From Pseudoxanthomonas mexicana (GTDB lineage Bacteria; Pseudomonadota; Gammaproteobacteria; Xanthomonadales; Xanthomonadaceae), in NCBI RefSeq assembly GCF_010093385.1, contig NZ_PDWV01000013.1, positions 1-64,000 on the forward strand: 64,000 nucleotides of DNA. The letters are read 5' to 3'. The notes beneath the pieces are model-generated. The model was not told the origin of the DNA. It made no database searches and saw only the letters and a program-made list of their open reading frames with translations. The number at the start of each line of letters is the position of its first letter. Within the stretch, counting starts at the first letter, position 1. Below are positions 7,102 through 16,551 of this stretch, piece after piece. A program made the position numbers and the translations under genes.

Positions 7102-7455
7102 TGGTGGAGGTGGGCGGAATTGAACCGCCGTCCGAAGGCACTCCATCCCCGGTACTACATGCTTATCCCGCCGTTGAGTCTCGTCCTGCAGCAGCACGGT
7201 GGGCCAAGCGCACCGCAGAACCAGCCTGTTTTGGGTTAACCGGGTGCTGACAGGCAACCACTCCCGGCGATTCCGTGATGATGACCTTACGCTGCGAGCA
7301 CGGACACAAGCAGTTTCAGGGCTTACGCCTTAAGCGGCGAGAGCGTAGTTGTCGTCGTTGGCAACTAGAGTTTTGCCGCTGGATTTACGAGGAAAGCTGC
7401 CCCCTCGGCATGCACCAGGAAACTTTGCAACCCCCGTCGAAGCCAGTGCACCCCC
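7102..7455 (-). ncRNA. ssrA: Transfer-messenger RNA (tmRNA)
   Basis: tmRNA of about 354 nt, on the minus strand. The 5' end GGGGGTGCACTGGCTTCGACG and the 3' end, with a T-arm (GGTTCAATTCC) and encoded CCA, pair as a tRNA-like acceptor stem. The internal reading frame at 7330-7362 encodes the tag ANDDNYALAA and a TAA stop. With SmpB it rescues stalled ribosomes and marks the incomplete proteins for degradation, partly by the ClpAP/ClpXP proteases. Its 3' end is the presumed attachment site of the adjacent element. smpB lies upstream on the same strand. Confidence 0.97.
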
Positions 7456-7564
7456 GGGAGTCAGAAACTTCCTGACAAGGGCAAGTGTAGGGGCGGGCAC
7501 CCCGCTTCACAAGGCACCGCTGCCAGCGCGTTCAGGCTTGAGGTCCGCAGAGCAGTCCTGATAT

Positions 7565-7677
7565 GCCCCCTTAGTAAGGGGGCGAATTCGCGCGTCAGCG
7601 CGAATGGGGGATCGGCAGCGCGCGTCGGGGCCCGAGATTTGCGAAGCAAATCTTGGGGGCTTCATCGCGAAGCGATG
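7565..7677. repeat. Four consecutive perfect hairpins between smpB and ssrA
   Basis: Four short perfect inverted repeats lie head to tail: GCCCCCTT/AAGGGGGC (7565-7583, loop AGT), TTCGCGC/GCGCGAA (7587-7604, loop GTCA), AGATTTGC/GCAAATCT (7635-7653, loop GAA) and CATCGC/GCGATG (7663-7677, loop GAA). They begin directly after the smpB stop. They may act as smpB termination or mRNA 3' protection, or be repetitive extragenic palindromes. The rest of 7456-7564 shows no gene and should contain the ssrA promoter. Confidence 0.7.
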
Positions 7678-7680
7678 GAG

Positions 7681-8169
7681 CTACGCGTCCTTGTTGTGCT
7701 GGCGCATGACGCGCGACTTCTCGCGGGCCCAGTCGCGGTCCTTCTCGCTGGCGCGCTTGTCGTGGGTCTGCTTGCCCTTGGCCAGCGCCAGCTCGGCCTT
7801 CACCTTGTTGCCCTTCCAGTACAGCGACGTGGGCACCAGTGTGTAGCCGTCGCGCTCGACCTTGCCGATCAGGCTGTCGATCTCGTTCCGATGCAGCAGC
7901 AGCTTGCGCGTGCGGCGATCGTCGGCGACCACGTGGGTGGAGGCCTGGATCAGCGGCGTGATCTGCGCGCCGAACAGGAACAGCTCGCCATGCCGGATCA
8001 CCGCGTAGGCCTCGGTGATGTTGGCGCGGCCGGCACGGATGGCCTTCAGCTCCCAGCCCTGCAGGGCGATGCCCGCTTCGTATCGCTGCTCAAGGTGGTA
8101 CTCGTGCCGGGCGCGCTTGTTCAGCGCGATCGTGCCTGTTGCTTTATTCTTGTCGGGTTTCTTTGCCAT
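7681..8169 (-). CDS. smpB: SsrA-binding protein SmpB
   Basis: Protein of 162 residues, the usual length. SmpB binds the tRNA-like domain of tmRNA and brings it to the empty A site of stalled ribosomes. Family features are the N-terminal NKKARHEY-like segment ([19 protein letters not shown]), the motif [20 protein letters not shown] and a basic C-terminal tail ([14 protein letters not shown]) that reaches down the mRNA channel. It is next to ssrA on the same strand, as is common, and diverges from ratA. Confidence 0.97.
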   Translation of the reverse strand: MAKKPDKNKATGTIALNKRARHEYHLEQRYEAGIALQGWELKAIRAGRANITEAYAVIRHGELFLFGAQITPLIQASTHVVADDRRTRKLLLHRNEIDSLIGKVERDGYTLVPTSLYWKGNKVKAELALAKGKQTHDKRASEKDRDWAREKSRVMRQHNKDA

Positions 8170-8210
8170 CCGTCCTATTGTCGCCGAAGGCGGAACCCCA
8201 CGCGAGCCAC

Positions 8211-8639
8211 ATGCATACGATCCGCCGCAGCGCCCGGGTCGAACCCTCGGCCACCCGGATGTTCGACCTGGTCAACGATGTGGCCGCGTACCCGCGCCGC
8301 TTCGACTGGTGCAGCGCCGCCGAGCTGATCGAACAGGGGGAAGCGCGGCTGGTGGCGCGGCTGGACCTGGGCCTGGGCTCGCTGCGCACCTGGTTCACCA
8401 CCGAAAACGCCCTGGACCGGCCCCACCGGATCGACATGAACCTGGTCGACGGCCCGTTCCGCAAGCTGCACGGGCGCTGGGATTTCCATGCCCTGGACGA
8501 ATCGGCCTGCAAGGTGACCCTGACCCTGGAGTTCGAACCCTCCAGCCGCCTGCTGGGCCCGGCGATGGCCCTGGGCTTCCAGGGATTGGCCGACCGGATG
8601 GTGGACGACTTCGTGCGCGCCGCCGACCGCGGGGAATGA
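8211..8639 (+). CDS. ratA: RatA/START-like (coenzyme Q-binding COQ10 type) protein
   Basis: Protein of 142 residues from the ATG at 8211 ([20 protein letters not shown]); the frame is open to 8139 but that part overlaps smpB. It is a single polyketide-cyclase/START domain: [14 protein letters not shown], then WCSAAELIE, and a long C-terminal helix ([20 protein letters not shown]). In E. coli the homologue RatA (YfjG) lies beside smpB and was reported to bind 50S subunits; the wider COQ10 family binds ubiquinone. Divergent from smpB and one nucleotide before rnfH, as in many gammaproteobacteria. Confidence 0.9.
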   Translation: MHTIRRSARVEPSATRMFDLVNDVAAYPRRFDWCSAAELIEQGEARLVARLDLGLGSLRTWFTTENALDRPHRIDMNLVDGPFRKLHGRWDFHALDESACKVTLTLEFEPSSRLLGPAMALGFQGLADRMVDDFVRAADRGE

Positions 8640-8640
8640 C

Positions 8641-8889
8641 GTGCGGGTGGACGTGATCCGCGCCTGGCCACACCGGTTCGAATCGGTGGGGCTGGATCTG
8701 CCGGCGGGCGCCACCGTCGGCGACGCGCTGGCGGCCAGCGGTTTCGTCGATGCCGGCCATCCGGCGGTGGCGGTCCATGGCGTCATCGCCACGCCGGACA
8801 CGCCATTAAACGAAAACGACCGCGTGGAAGTGCTGCGGCCGTTGCTGATCGATCCGAAGGAGGCGCGCCGGCGGCGTGCGCTCAGGTAA
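8641..8889 (+). CDS. rnfH: RnfH family ubiquitin-like protein
   Basis: Protein of 82 residues with a GTG start one base after the ratA stop. It is of the UPF0125/RnfH family, a beta-grasp (ubiquitin-like) fold: hydrophobic VRVDVIRAWPHRFESVGLDL, the conserved GATVGDALAASGF, and NENDRVEVLRPLLIDPKEAR near the end. The function is poorly known. The ratA-rnfH pairing is conserved and marks an operon. Confidence 0.9.
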   Translation: MRVDVIRAWPHRFESVGLDLPAGATVGDALAASGFVDAGHPAVAVHGVIATPDTPLNENDRVEVLRPLLIDPKEARRRRALR

Positions 8890-8904
8890 GAGAAGAGCCG
8901 CGCC

Positions 8905-9297
8905 TCAGCGGCGGCGACCCTTTTTCTTTTCCTTGGCCAGGTTGGGGCCGAACTTGCGCACGTCGCGCGACAGCTGCAGGTCGGCTTCGGGGAAATATTC
9001 GCCCTCCCAGCTGGCCAGCGTGTCGCCGTTGAACACCAGCGTGAGGTTCTTGATCTCGGTGGTGCCGCGCCGGTTGGTGCGGTTGCTGGCCGTGTAGTCC
9101 CAGCGGTCGGCGTGGAACGGATCGGCGATCGACGGGCTGCCCAGCAGCGACTGCACCTGCTGCTTGCTCTGGCCCACCTGCAACTGGTCCACGGCCGTCT
9201 TCTCGATCAGGTTGCCCTGGTAGATCGGCTGCTTGTAGAGGATGCCGCAGCCAGCGGTGGCGGAAGCGAGGACGGCAACCAGCAGGAATTTGCGCAT
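8905..9297 (-). CDS. bamE: Outer membrane assembly lipoprotein BamE (SmpA)
   Basis: Protein of 130 residues with a lipoprotein signal peptide: MRKFLLVAVLASATAGC, with the lipobox cysteine at 17. The BamE/SmpA domain follows (QLQVGQSKQQVQSLLGSPSI, then WDYTASNR). BamE is a small subunit of the BAM complex that inserts beta-barrel proteins into the outer membrane. The C-terminus is basic (AKEKKKGRRR), longer than in E. coli. It is convergent with rnfH and divergent from fur across about 100 bp. Confidence 0.95.
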   Translation of the reverse strand: MRKFLLVAVLASATAGCGILYKQPIYQGNLIEKTAVDQLQVGQSKQQVQSLLGSPSIADPFHADRWDYTASNRTNRRGTTEIKNLTLVFNGDTLASWEGEYFPEADLQLSRDVRKFGPNLAKEKKKGRRR

Positions 9298-9400
9298 TGG
9301 GACAGGTACGGTGGGAAACCGGGCCGATGATACACTTCCGCGGACCGCCGCAACCGAGCTTCAGGCAGCTGGCGCTAAACCGAGAGTGAACGGAGACGCC

Positions 9401-9805
9401 ATGGAATCGCAGGATCTACGCAAAGTCGGCCTCAAGGTCACCCACCCGCGGATGCGCATCCTGGAGCTGCTGGAGCAGAAGAGCGCCCAGCACCACCTGA
9501 GCGCGGAAGACATCTACAGGCAGCTGCTGGAGCACGGCGACGAGATCGGACTGGCGACGGTCTATCGCGTGCTGACCCAGTTCGAGGCGGCCGGGCTGGT
9601 GCTCAAGCACAACTTCGAAGGCGGCCAGGCGGTCTACGAGCTGGACCGTGGCGGCCACCACGACCACATGGTGGACGTGGACACCGGCAAGATCATCGAG
9701 TTCGAGAGCAGCGAGATCGAGAAGCTGCAGCGGGAGATCGCCGCCAAGCACGGCTACGAGCTGGAAGAACACTCGCTGGTGCTGTACGTGCGCAAGAAGC
9801 GCTGA
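9401..9805 (+). CDS. fur: Ferric uptake regulator Fur
   Basis: Protein of 134 residues from the ATG at 9401 (CGGAG 7 nt upstream). Fur represses iron-uptake genes when loaded with Fe2+. The winged-helix domain is clear (GLKVTHPRMRILELL, ATVYRVLTQFEAAGLV), as is the metal site HHDHM. The usual structural-zinc cysteine pair after HHDH is absent: the sequence reads VDVDTGKIIEF, and the whole protein contains no cysteine. It diverges from bamE, a pairing seen in xanthomonads. Confidence 0.96.
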   Translation: MESQDLRKVGLKVTHPRMRILELLEQKSAQHHLSAEDIYRQLLEHGDEIGLATVYRVLTQFEAAGLVLKHNFEGGQAVYELDRGGHHDHMVDVDTGKIIEFESSEIEKLQREIAAKHGYELEEHSLVLYVRKKR

Positions 9806-9831
9806 GGACCGGCAGTTCGCCTTTCAAGGAC

Positions 9832-9888
9832 GCGGGAGCGACGTCAGTCGCGAAGCCGCACCGGTAGAGCCTCATCGCGACTTGCGTC
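9832..9888. repeat. REP-like inverted doublet between fur and recN
   Basis: GACGTCAGTCGCGAAG (9840-9855) recurs in inverted orientation at 9873-9888 (complement GACGCAAGTCGCGATG), with only three mismatches in 16. The first copy is also a small hairpin by itself (GCGAC/GTCGC, 9838-9851). It lies between the convergent 3' ends of fur and recN. It resembles the GGGAGCGAC..GTCGCGA repetitive extragenic palindromes of Xanthomonadales. Confidence 0.65.
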
Positions 9889-9912
9889 ACTTCCGCAGCG
9901 GCAGCAGGGGAG

Positions 9913-11580
9913 TCAGACCGCGTTGGCGAGCAGCCGCTTCGCGGCCGCGTGGGCTTCCTTGCTGACTTCCACGCCGCCCAGCATGCGGGCCAGTTCCTCT
10001 TCCCGCTGCTTCGCGCCGAGCTTTTCGACCGCGCTCTGGGTCATCCCCTCGACCGGCGCCTTGCTGACCCGGTAGTGCGCGTGCCCCTGTGCGGCGACCT
10101 GGGGCAGGTGGGTGACGCACAACACCTGCCGCTGGGCGCCCAGGGCGCGCAGCTTCTGGCCGACGATCTCGGCCACGGCGCCGCCGATGCCGGTGTCCAC
10201 TTCGTCGAACACCATGGTGGGCACCGCGTCCAGCCCCAGCGCCGCCACCTCGATGGCCAGCGAAATGCGCGCCAGCTCGCCGCCGGAGGCGACCTTGCGC
10301 AGCGCGCGTGGCGGCTGGCCCGCGTTGGCCGATACCAGGAACTCGACGCGTTCGGCCCCCGTCGGGTCGGGGCGCTCACCGTCCTGCGGCTCCAGCAGGA
10401 TCTCGAAACGCCCACCGCCCATGCCCAGCTCGGCGATCAGGGCGGTGGTGGTATCGCCCAGGGCGCGGGCGGCACGCTGGCGGGTGCGGCTGAGCGCGCC
10501 CGCCGCATCGCGCCATTGCTGGCGGGCGGCGCCGATCTCGTCGTTGAGCTTCAGCAGGCGTTCGCCGGCGCCACGTAGACCGTCCAGTTCGGCGGCCAAT
10601 CGGTCGTGCTGCTCCTGCAGGCCCTCCAGCGGCACCCGGTGCTTGCGCGCCAGGTCGTGCACACGGGCGAGCTTGCGCTCCAGGGCGTCGAACTGCAGGG
10701 GCTCGCCGTCCAGGTCGTCGCGGACCTGGCCCAAGAGGGACAGGGCTTCCTCGATCTGGATGGCGGCGCCGTCGAGCAGGCCGTCGACATCGCGCAGGCG
10801 CGGTTCGTGCTCGGCCTGGCGGGCAAGATCGGCCCGCACCTGCTGCAGCTGGCGGGTCAGGGACGGCGTGTCGTCGCCGGCGAGCTGCCCCAGTGCGGCG
10901 TCGCAGGCCTGGATCAGGCCGGTGGCATGGGCCTGGCGGCGGTGGCTGGCGACCAGCTGTTCGAGCGCGGCGGGCGACAGGTCTTCGCGCTGCAGCTCCG
11001 CCAGCTGGTGTTCCAGATAGTTGATGCGGTCGGAGACGTCGCCCTGGCCCGAGAGCTGCTCGCGCTGCTGGAGCAGGGCCGACCACGCGCGGGCCGCGTC
11101 GCGCACCCGGGCGCGTTCGGCGTCGTTGCGGGCGAATGCATCCAGCAGATCGAGCTGGCTGTTGCGCGCCAGCAGCGCCTGGTGCTCGTGCTGCCCGTGG
11201 ATCTCCACCAGGCGGCCGGCCAGCTCGGCCAGCTGCGACAGCGTCACGCTGCGCCCGTTGATCCAGGCGCGGGACCCGCCGTCGGCACGGATGACGCGGC
11301 GCAGCTGGCACTGGCCCTCATCGTCCAGTTCGTTGTCGGCCAGCCAGGCCTGGGCGGGCGAGCCCGAAGGGGCGGAAAACTCGGCAGACAGTTCCGCGCG
11401 CTCGGCGCCATGGCGGACCACGCCGCTGTCGGCACGCAGACCCGACAGGAAACCCAAGGCATCGACGAGCAGCGACTTGCCGGCGCCGGTTTCACCCGAG
11501 ATGACCGTCATGCCCTCGCCGAACTCGAGTTCGGCGGCACGGACGACGGCGAAGTCCTTGATGGCGAGATGTCTGAGCAT
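9913..11580 (-). CDS. recN: DNA repair protein RecN
   Basis: Protein of 555 residues, the normal size. RecN is an SMC-like ATPase of double-strand break repair. Visible features: N-terminal LRHLAIKDFAVV with Walker A GETGAGKS, Q-loop HGQHEHQALL, long central coiled-coil arms rich in Glu, Arg, Leu and Gln, and the C-terminal signature KVASGGELARISLAI with Walker B TMVFDEVDTGIGG. It is convergent with fur and divergent from hrcA; no LexA box is evident by eye in the 87-bp gap. Confidence 0.97.
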   Translation of the reverse strand: MLRHLAIKDFAVVRAAELEFGEGMTVISGETGAGKSLLVDALGFLSGLRADSGVVRHGAERAELSAEFSAPSGSPAQAWLADNELDDEGQCQLRRVIRADGGSRAWINGRSVTLSQLAELAGRLVEIHGQHEHQALLARNSQLDLLDAFARNDAERARVRDAARAWSALLQQREQLSGQGDVSDRINYLEHQLAELQREDLSPAALEQLVASHRRQAHATGLIQACDAALGQLAGDDTPSLTRQLQQVRADLARQAEHEPRLRDVDGLLDGAAIQIEEALSLLGQVRDDLDGEPLQFDALERKLARVHDLARKHRVPLEGLQEQHDRLAAELDGLRGAGERLLKLNDEIGAARQQWRDAAGALSRTRQRAARALGDTTTALIAELGMGGGRFEILLEPQDGERPDPTGAERVEFLVSANAGQPPRALRKVASGGELARISLAIEVAALGLDAVPTMVFDEVDTGIGGAVAEIVGQKLRALGAQRQVLCVTHLPQVAAQGHAHYRVSKAPVEGMTQSAVEKLGAKQREEELARMLGGVEVSKEAHAAAKRLLANAV

Positions 11581-11667
11581 GCGGCGGATTGTAAGCGGAG
11601 CCGGCGCAAGTTCTGAGACGGACGGGCATGGCTTGCAAAGCCGCGGGGACGACGTTATCTAGCGGGC

Positions 11668-12717
11668 ATGAAATCCCCGTCGCCCTCGCTGGACCCCCGT
11701 GCCCGCCAGTTGCTGCGCACGCTGATCTCGCGCTACATCCGCGACGGCGAACCGGTGGGTTCGCAGACCCTGGCCCGCCATGCCGGGCTGGAAGTCAGTC
11801 CGGCCACCATCCGCAACATCCTGTCGGAACTGGAAGAGGTGGGGCTGCTCAGTTCCCCGCATACCTCCGCCGGGCGCATTCCCACCGCCCAGGGTTACCG
11901 GGTGTTCGTCGACAGTCTGGTGCAGGTGAAGTCGCTGGGCGAGGGCGAAGTGGCGCGCCTGCGCGCCGAGCTTCCCAGCGGTGCGGGAACCCAGGCCCTG
12001 CTGGGCAATGCGTCCGAGCTGCTGTCGGCGATGACCCATTTCGTGGGCGTGGTCAGCGTGCCGCGACGCGAGCAGTTCGCCTTCCGCTACATCGATTTCG
12101 TGCCGCTCGATGGGCAGCGGGTGATGGCCATCCTGGTGTTCGCCGACAACGACGTGCAGAACCGGGTCATCGAGACCCGCCGTCCGTACGAGCGCGCCGA
12201 ACTGGAGCGCATCGCCAACTACCTCAACGCCCAGTTCGCCGGCCGATCGCTGGCGGACATCCGTGCCAGCCTGCTGCGCGACCTGCGCCGGGCGCAGACC
12301 GAGATGGAGGGCCTGCTGGCCGAATCCATCGAACTGGCGGAGCAGGCGCTGACGCCGCCCAACGACGATGTGGTGCTGGCTGGGCAGACCCGGCTGATGG
12401 GCGTGCAGGAGCTGGCCGACCTGGAGCGGCTGCGCGACCTCTTCGAAGCCTTCGCCCGCAAGCGAGAAATCCTGCAGCTGCTGGAACGCACGATCCGCGC
12501 GCCCGGCGTACGCATCTTCATCGGCGAGGACACCGGGCTGGCGCCACACGACGGGGTGTCCGTGGTGACCGCGCCGTACATGGCGGCCGGGCAGGTGCTG
12601 GGGGTGCTGGGCGTCATCGGGCCCACGCGGATGGCGTACGACCGGGTCATTCCGGTGGTGCAGGCGGCGGCCGATGTGCTGGGCGCGGCCTTGAATCCCG
12701 ACGCGCCGGCCCCATAG
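11668..12717 (+). CDS. hrcA: Heat-inducible transcription repressor HrcA
   Basis: Protein of 349 residues. The N-terminal winged helix is visible ([20 protein letters not shown], then [20 protein letters not shown]), followed by the GAF-like HrcA domain. HrcA represses groESL and dnaK operons by binding CIRCE, with GroEL as cofactor. No CIRCE repeat (TTAGCACTC-N9-GAGTGCTAA) is visible before hrcA, grpE or dnaK here, so its targets probably lie elsewhere. It is first in hrcA-grpE-dnaK-dnaJ. Confidence 0.96.
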   Translation: MKSPSPSLDPRARQLLRTLISRYIRDGEPVGSQTLARHAGLEVSPATIRNILSELEEVGLLSSPHTSAGRIPTAQGYRVFVDSLVQVKSLGEGEVARLRAELPSGAGTQALLGNASELLSAMTHFVGVVSVPRREQFAFRYIDFVPLDGQRVMAILVFADNDVQNRVIETRRPYERAELERIANYLNAQFAGRSLADIRASLLRDLRRAQTEMEGLLAESIELAEQALTPPNDDVVLAGQTRLMGVQELADLERLRDLFEAFARKREILQLLERTIRAPGVRIFIGEDTGLAPHDGVSVVTAPYMAAGQVLGVLGVIGPTRMAYDRVIPVVQAAADVLGAALNPDAPAP

Positions 12718-12758
12718 GTTCCCGGTTGGGCGGCAGGACCCGCCGCCAGGGAACCGAA

Positions 12759-13280
12759 ATGAACGAACAGCACGAACACGATGCCACCCCGGGCCAGGCG
12801 CCCGAATCCCCCGACACCGACGCCGCCCTGCTGGCCGAGCTGGAAACCCTGCGCAACGAGCTGGACCAGCTGCGGGCGACCACGCTGCTGGAGCGCGCCG
12901 ATCTGGAGAACCAGCGCAAGCGCGTGGCACGCGACATCGAGCAGGCCCGCAAGTTCGCCAACGAGCGCCTGCTGGGCGACCTGCTGCCGGTGTTCGACAG
13001 CCTGGACGCCGGCCTGGCCGCCGCCGGCAGCGAGCCCAGCCCCCTGCGGGACGGACTTGAGCTCACCTTCAAGCAGTTGCTGAAGGTCGCCGGCGACAAC
13101 GGCCTGAGCCTGCTCGACCCGGCCGGCGAGGCTTTCAACCCCGAACACCACCAGGCCATCAGCCAGGCCGATGCGCCCGACGCGGCACCCGGCACCGTGG
13201 TGCAGGTGTTCCAGAAGGGCTATGTGCTCAACGGCCGCCTGCTGCGTCCCGCCCTGGTGGTGGTGGCCAAGCACGACTGA
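12759..13280 (+). CDS. grpE: Nucleotide exchange factor GrpE
   Basis: Protein of 173 residues. GrpE releases ADP from DnaK. An acidic disordered N-terminus leads into the long dimerising helix ([40 protein letters not shown]), then the C-terminal beta domain with PEHHQAISQ and [19 protein letters not shown], the family signature. The start ATG follows AGGGAACCGAA. It is 41 nt after hrcA and 110 nt before dnaK. Confidence 0.97.
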   Translation: MNEQHEHDATPGQAPESPDTDAALLAELETLRNELDQLRATTLLERADLENQRKRVARDIEQARKFANERLLGDLLPVFDSLDAGLAAAGSEPSPLRDGLELTFKQLLKVAGDNGLSLLDPAGEAFNPEHHQAISQADAPDAAPGTVVQVFQKGYVLNGRLLRPALVVVAKHD

Positions 13281-13297
13281 ACGACACGCGGGTGGCG

Positions 13298-13325
13298 CTT
13301 GAACGGCGCCATCGCATCCCTATAT
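13298..13325 (+). promoter_or_regulatory. Sigma32-type heat-shock promoter of dnaK
   Basis: CTTGAA (13298-13303), a 14-nt spacer and CCCTATAT (13318-13325) match the sigma32 consensus CTTGAAA-N(11-15)-CCCCAT-T well. The site lies 66 nt upstream of the dnaK ATG, in the grpE-dnaK gap. It implies heat-shock control of dnaK-dnaJ by RpoH. Confidence 0.75.
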
Positions 13326-13390
13326 CGGGACCATCCACCCGGCCGATCGCCGGGTCCAACATCAGAATTTGCTAGGGAGCGAAATCCATC

Positions 13391-15310
13391 ATGGGCAAGA
13401 TCATCGGCATCGACCTGGGCACGACCAATTCGTGCGTGGCGATCATGGACGGCGGCAAGGCCCGCGTCATCGAGAACTCGGAAGGCGACCGCACCACCCC
13501 CTCCATCGTGGCCTACACGAAGGACGGTGAAGTGCTGGTCGGTGCCTCGGCCAAGCGCCAGGCCGTCACCAACCCGAAGAACACCTTCTACGCGGTGAAG
13601 CGCCTGATCGGCCGCAAGTTCACCGACGCCGAAGTGAAGAAGGACCTGGACCTGGTGCCCTACGGCATCATCGCGCACGACAATGGCGACGCCTGGGTGC
13701 AGACCAGCGACGGCAAGAAGATGGCGCCGCAGGAAATCTCCGCGCGCGTACTGGAGAAGATGAAGAAGACGGCCGAAGCCTTCCTGGGCGAGACCGTCAC
13801 CGAAGCCGTCATCACCGTGCCGGCCTACTTCAACGACAGCCAGCGCCAGGCCACCAAGGACGCCGGCAAGATCGCAGGCCTGGACGTCAAGCGCATCATC
13901 AACGAGCCGACCGCGGCCGCGCTGGCTTACGGGCTGGACAAGGGTGACGGCGGCGCCGACCGCAAGATCGTCGTCTACGACCTGGGCGGCGGCACGTTCG
14001 ACGTATCCATCATCGAGATCGCCAACGTCGATGGCGAGAAGCAGTTCGAGGTGCTGGCCACCAATGGCGACACCTTCCTGGGCGGCGAGGACTTCGACAA
14101 GCGCGTCATCGACTACCTCGTCGAGGAGTTCCAGAAGGACCAGGGCATCGACCTGCGCAAGGACCCGCTGGCCCTGCAGCGTCTGAAGGACGCCGCCGAG
14201 CGCGCCAAGATCGAGCTGTCCAGCTCGCAGCAGACCGAAGTGAACCTGCCGTACGTCACCGCCGACGCCTCGGGCCCGAAGCACCTCAACATCAAGCTGA
14301 CCCGCGCCAAGCTGGAAGCGCTGGTCGAAGACCTGGTTAAGAAGACGATCGAGCCGTGCCGCATCGCGCTGAACGACGCCGGCCTGCGCGCCAGCGACAT
14401 CGGCGAAGTCATCCTCGTCGGCGGCCAGACCCGCATGCCGAAGGTGCAGCAGGCGGTGGCCGAGTTCTTCGGCAAGGAGCCGCGCAAGGACGTCAACCCC
14501 GATGAGGCCGTGGCGCTGGGCGCCGCGATCCAGGGCGGCGTGCTGGCCGGCGACGTCAAGGACGTGCTGCTGCTCGACGTGACCCCGCTGTCGCTGGGCA
14601 TCGAGACCCTGGGCGGCGTGTTCACCAAGATCATCGAGAAGAACACCACCATCCCGACCAAGGCCTCGCAGACCTTCTCCACCGCCGAGGACAACCAGTC
14701 CGCGGTGACGGTGCACGTGCTGCAGGGCGAGCGCGAACAGGCCCGCTTCAACAAGTCGCTGGCCAAGTTCGACCTGGCGGGCATCGAGCCGGCGCCGCGC
14801 GGCATGCCGCAGGTGGAGGTGTCCTTCGACATCGACGCCAACGGCATCCTGCACGTGTCGGCCAAGGACAAGAAGACCAACAAGGAACAGAAGGTCGAGA
14901 TCAAGGCCGGTTCGGGCCTGTCCGAGGACGAGATCAACCGGATGGTCGCCGATGCCGAGGCGCACCGCGAGGAAGACAAGAAGTTCCAGGAGCTGGTGCA
15001 GGCGCGCAACCACGCCGACGGCCTGATCCACGCCACCCGCAGCGCCATCACCGAGCACGGCAGCAAGGTGCCGGGCGACGTGATCGGCCGCGTCGAATCG
15101 GCCATCGCGGATCTGGAAACCGCGATGAAGGGCGACGAGAAGGCGCAGATCGAGGCCAAGGCCAAGGCGCTGGAGGAGGCCGGGCAGTCCCTGTATGCGG
15201 CGGCCGCGTCGGGCGACCAGTCCGGTGCGGGTCCGGCGGGCGGTGGTGCGGCCCCGGCCGACGACGTCGTCGACGCCGAGTTCACCGAAGTCAAGGACGA
15301 CAAGAAGTAA
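13391..15310 (+). CDS. dnaK: Chaperone DnaK (Hsp70)
   Basis: Protein of 639 residues. Hsp70 ATPase that binds exposed hydrophobic segments with DnaJ and GrpE. Signatures: [18 protein letters not shown] at the start, the [11 protein letters not shown] phosphate loop, VGGQTRMP, the linker [16 protein letters not shown], and a C-terminal tail with Gly/Ala-rich residues ending [16 protein letters not shown]. Start chosen at the ATG at 13391, preceded by AGGGAGCG. A hairpin separates it from dnaJ. Confidence 0.99.
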   Translation: MGKIIGIDLGTTNSCVAIMDGGKARVIENSEGDRTTPSIVAYTKDGEVLVGASAKRQAVTNPKNTFYAVKRLIGRKFTDAEVKKDLDLVPYGIIAHDNGDAWVQTSDGKKMAPQEISARVLEKMKKTAEAFLGETVTEAVITVPAYFNDSQRQATKDAGKIAGLDVKRIINEPTAAALAYGLDKGDGGADRKIVVYDLGGGTFDVSIIEIANVDGEKQFEVLATNGDTFLGGEDFDKRVIDYLVEEFQKDQGIDLRKDPLALQRLKDAAERAKIELSSSQQTEVNLPYVTADASGPKHLNIKLTRAKLEALVEDLVKKTIEPCRIALNDAGLRASDIGEVILVGGQTRMPKVQQAVAEFFGKEPRKDVNPDEAVALGAAIQGGVLAGDVKDVLLLDVTPLSLGIETLGGVFTKIIEKNTTIPTKASQTFSTAEDNQSAVTVHVLQGEREQARFNKSLAKFDLAGIEPAPRGMPQVEVSFDIDANGILHVSAKDKKTNKEQKVEIKAGSGLSEDEINRMVADAEAHREEDKKFQELVQARNHADGLIHATRSAITEHGSKVPGDVIGRVESAIADLETAMKGDEKAQIEAKAKALEEAGQSLYAAAASGDQSGAGPAGGGAAPADDVVDAEFTEVKDDKK

Positions 15311-15332
15311 TCCCGGCCCACGGGATGCGGCG

Positions 15333-15367
15333 AACGGGAGACGTGGCCTGCCACGGCCTCCCGTTTT
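15333..15367 (+). terminator. Hairpin between dnaK and dnaJ (partial terminator)
   Basis: AACGGGAG (15333-15340) pairs with CTCCCGTT (15358-15365), with an inner stem GTGGC/GCCAC and a two-nucleotide apex, followed by TT. The short T run suggests attenuation rather than full termination, lowering dnaJ relative to dnaK. Confidence 0.6.
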
Positions 15368-15404
15368 GCCATCCGGCGACCCTGCCAGACCAGCCTGACG
15401 ACAC

Positions 15405-16523
15405 ATGAGCAAGCGCGATTACTACGAAGTCCTGGGCGTGGCCCGCGACGCCAGCGAAGAAGACCTGAAGAAGGCCTATCGGCGCTGCGCGATGAAGCAC
15501 CATCCCGACCGCAATCCCGGCGATGCCGCCGCCGAGGCGGCGTTCAAGGAGTGCAAGGAAGCCTACGAGGTGCTGTCGGACGGGGCCAAGCGCCGCGCCT
15601 ACGATGCGCACGGCCATGCCGCGTTCGAGCACGGCATGGGCGGTGGCGGTCCCGGCGGCCCGGACATGGGCGACATCTTCGGCGACATCTTCGGCAACAT
15701 CTTCGGCGGCGGTGGCGCACGCGCGGCACGCCGTGGCGCCGATGTCGGCTACGTGATGGAACTGGACCTGGAAGAAGCCGTCGCCGGCATCGAGAAACGC
15801 ATCGAAATCCCCACGCTGGTGGCCTGCGATCCCTGCAAGGGCACGGGCTCGGCCGACGGCCGCGTCGAGACCTGCGGCACCTGCGGCGGTCGCGGCAACG
15901 TGCGCATGCAGCGCGGCATCTTCGCCATGCAGCAGGCGTGCCCGGCCTGCGGTGGCCGCGGCCAGACCATCAGGAATCCCTGCACCGAGTGCCATGGCGC
16001 CGGCCGCGTGGAGGAAGAGAAGGTGCTGTCGGTCAAGATCCCGGCCGGCGTGGACAACGGCGACCGCATCCGCCTGACCGGCGAAGGCGAGGCCGGTCCG
16101 CCCGGCACGCCCCCGGGCGACCTGTACGTGGAAGTGCGCGTGCGCGAGCACGACATCTTCCAGCGCGATGGCGACGACCTGCACTGTGAGGTGCCGATCC
16201 GCATCTCGCAGGCCGCGCTGGGCGACACCGTGCGCGTGCCGACGCTGAAGGGCGAGGCGGAGATCCGCATCCCGGCCGAGACGCAGACCGGCAAGCTGTT
16301 CCGCCTGCGCGGCAAGGGCGTGAAGTCCGTGCGCAGCCGCAGCGAAGGCGACCTGTACTGCCGCGTGGTGGTGGAAACACCGGTGAACCTGACCCCGGAA
16401 CAGCGGGAGCTGCTGGAGAAGTTCGAGGCCACCTTCATCGGAGAGGAAGCGCGCAAGCATTCGCCGAAGTCGGCCACGTTCCTCGACGGCGTCAAGGGGT
16501 TCTGGGACCGCATGACGTCCTGA
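15405..16523 (+). CDS. dnaJ: Chaperone DnaJ (type I Hsp40)
   Basis: Protein of 372 residues. The J domain (1-70) carries the HPD motif in [12 protein letters not shown] Gly/Phe-rich stretch with repeated GDIFG follows, then four zinc-finger repeats ([32 protein letters not shown]), so it is a type I DnaJ. It stimulates DnaK ATP hydrolysis and delivers substrate. It lies 94 nt after dnaK, beyond an attenuator-like hairpin. Confidence 0.98.
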   Translation: MSKRDYYEVLGVARDASEEDLKKAYRRCAMKHHPDRNPGDAAAEAAFKECKEAYEVLSDGAKRRAYDAHGHAAFEHGMGGGGPGGPDMGDIFGDIFGNIFGGGGARAARRGADVGYVMELDLEEAVAGIEKRIEIPTLVACDPCKGTGSADGRVETCGTCGGRGNVRMQRGIFAMQQACPACGGRGQTIRNPCTECHGAGRVEEEKVLSVKIPAGVDNGDRIRLTGEGEAGPPGTPPGDLYVEVRVREHDIFQRDGDDLHCEVPIRISQAALGDTVRVPTLKGEAEIRIPAETQTGKLFRLRGKGVKSVRSRSEGDLYCRVVVETPVNLTPEQRELLEKFEATFIGEEARKHSPKSATFLDGVKGFWDRMTS

Positions 16524-16551
16524 TACGGCGCGGCGTCTTGCTTCTAGAATG

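Noticed and set aside
7102-7455. A CRISPR array or tRNA cluster near the element
   Set aside because: No regularly spaced repeats were seen anywhere in the window. The tRNA-like signal here belongs to the tmRNA; no separate tRNA gene was recognised.
11628-13280. A 550-codon frame that seems to fuse an unknown domain to GrpE
   Set aside because: The first 370 residues are an out-of-frame reading of hrcA; GrpE starts at the ATG at 12759 with its own ribosome site.
13220-15412. A 730-codon frame antisense to dnaK
   Set aside because: Long frames opposite dnaK are a well-known by-product of its codon use; no domain, ribosome site or promoter supports it.
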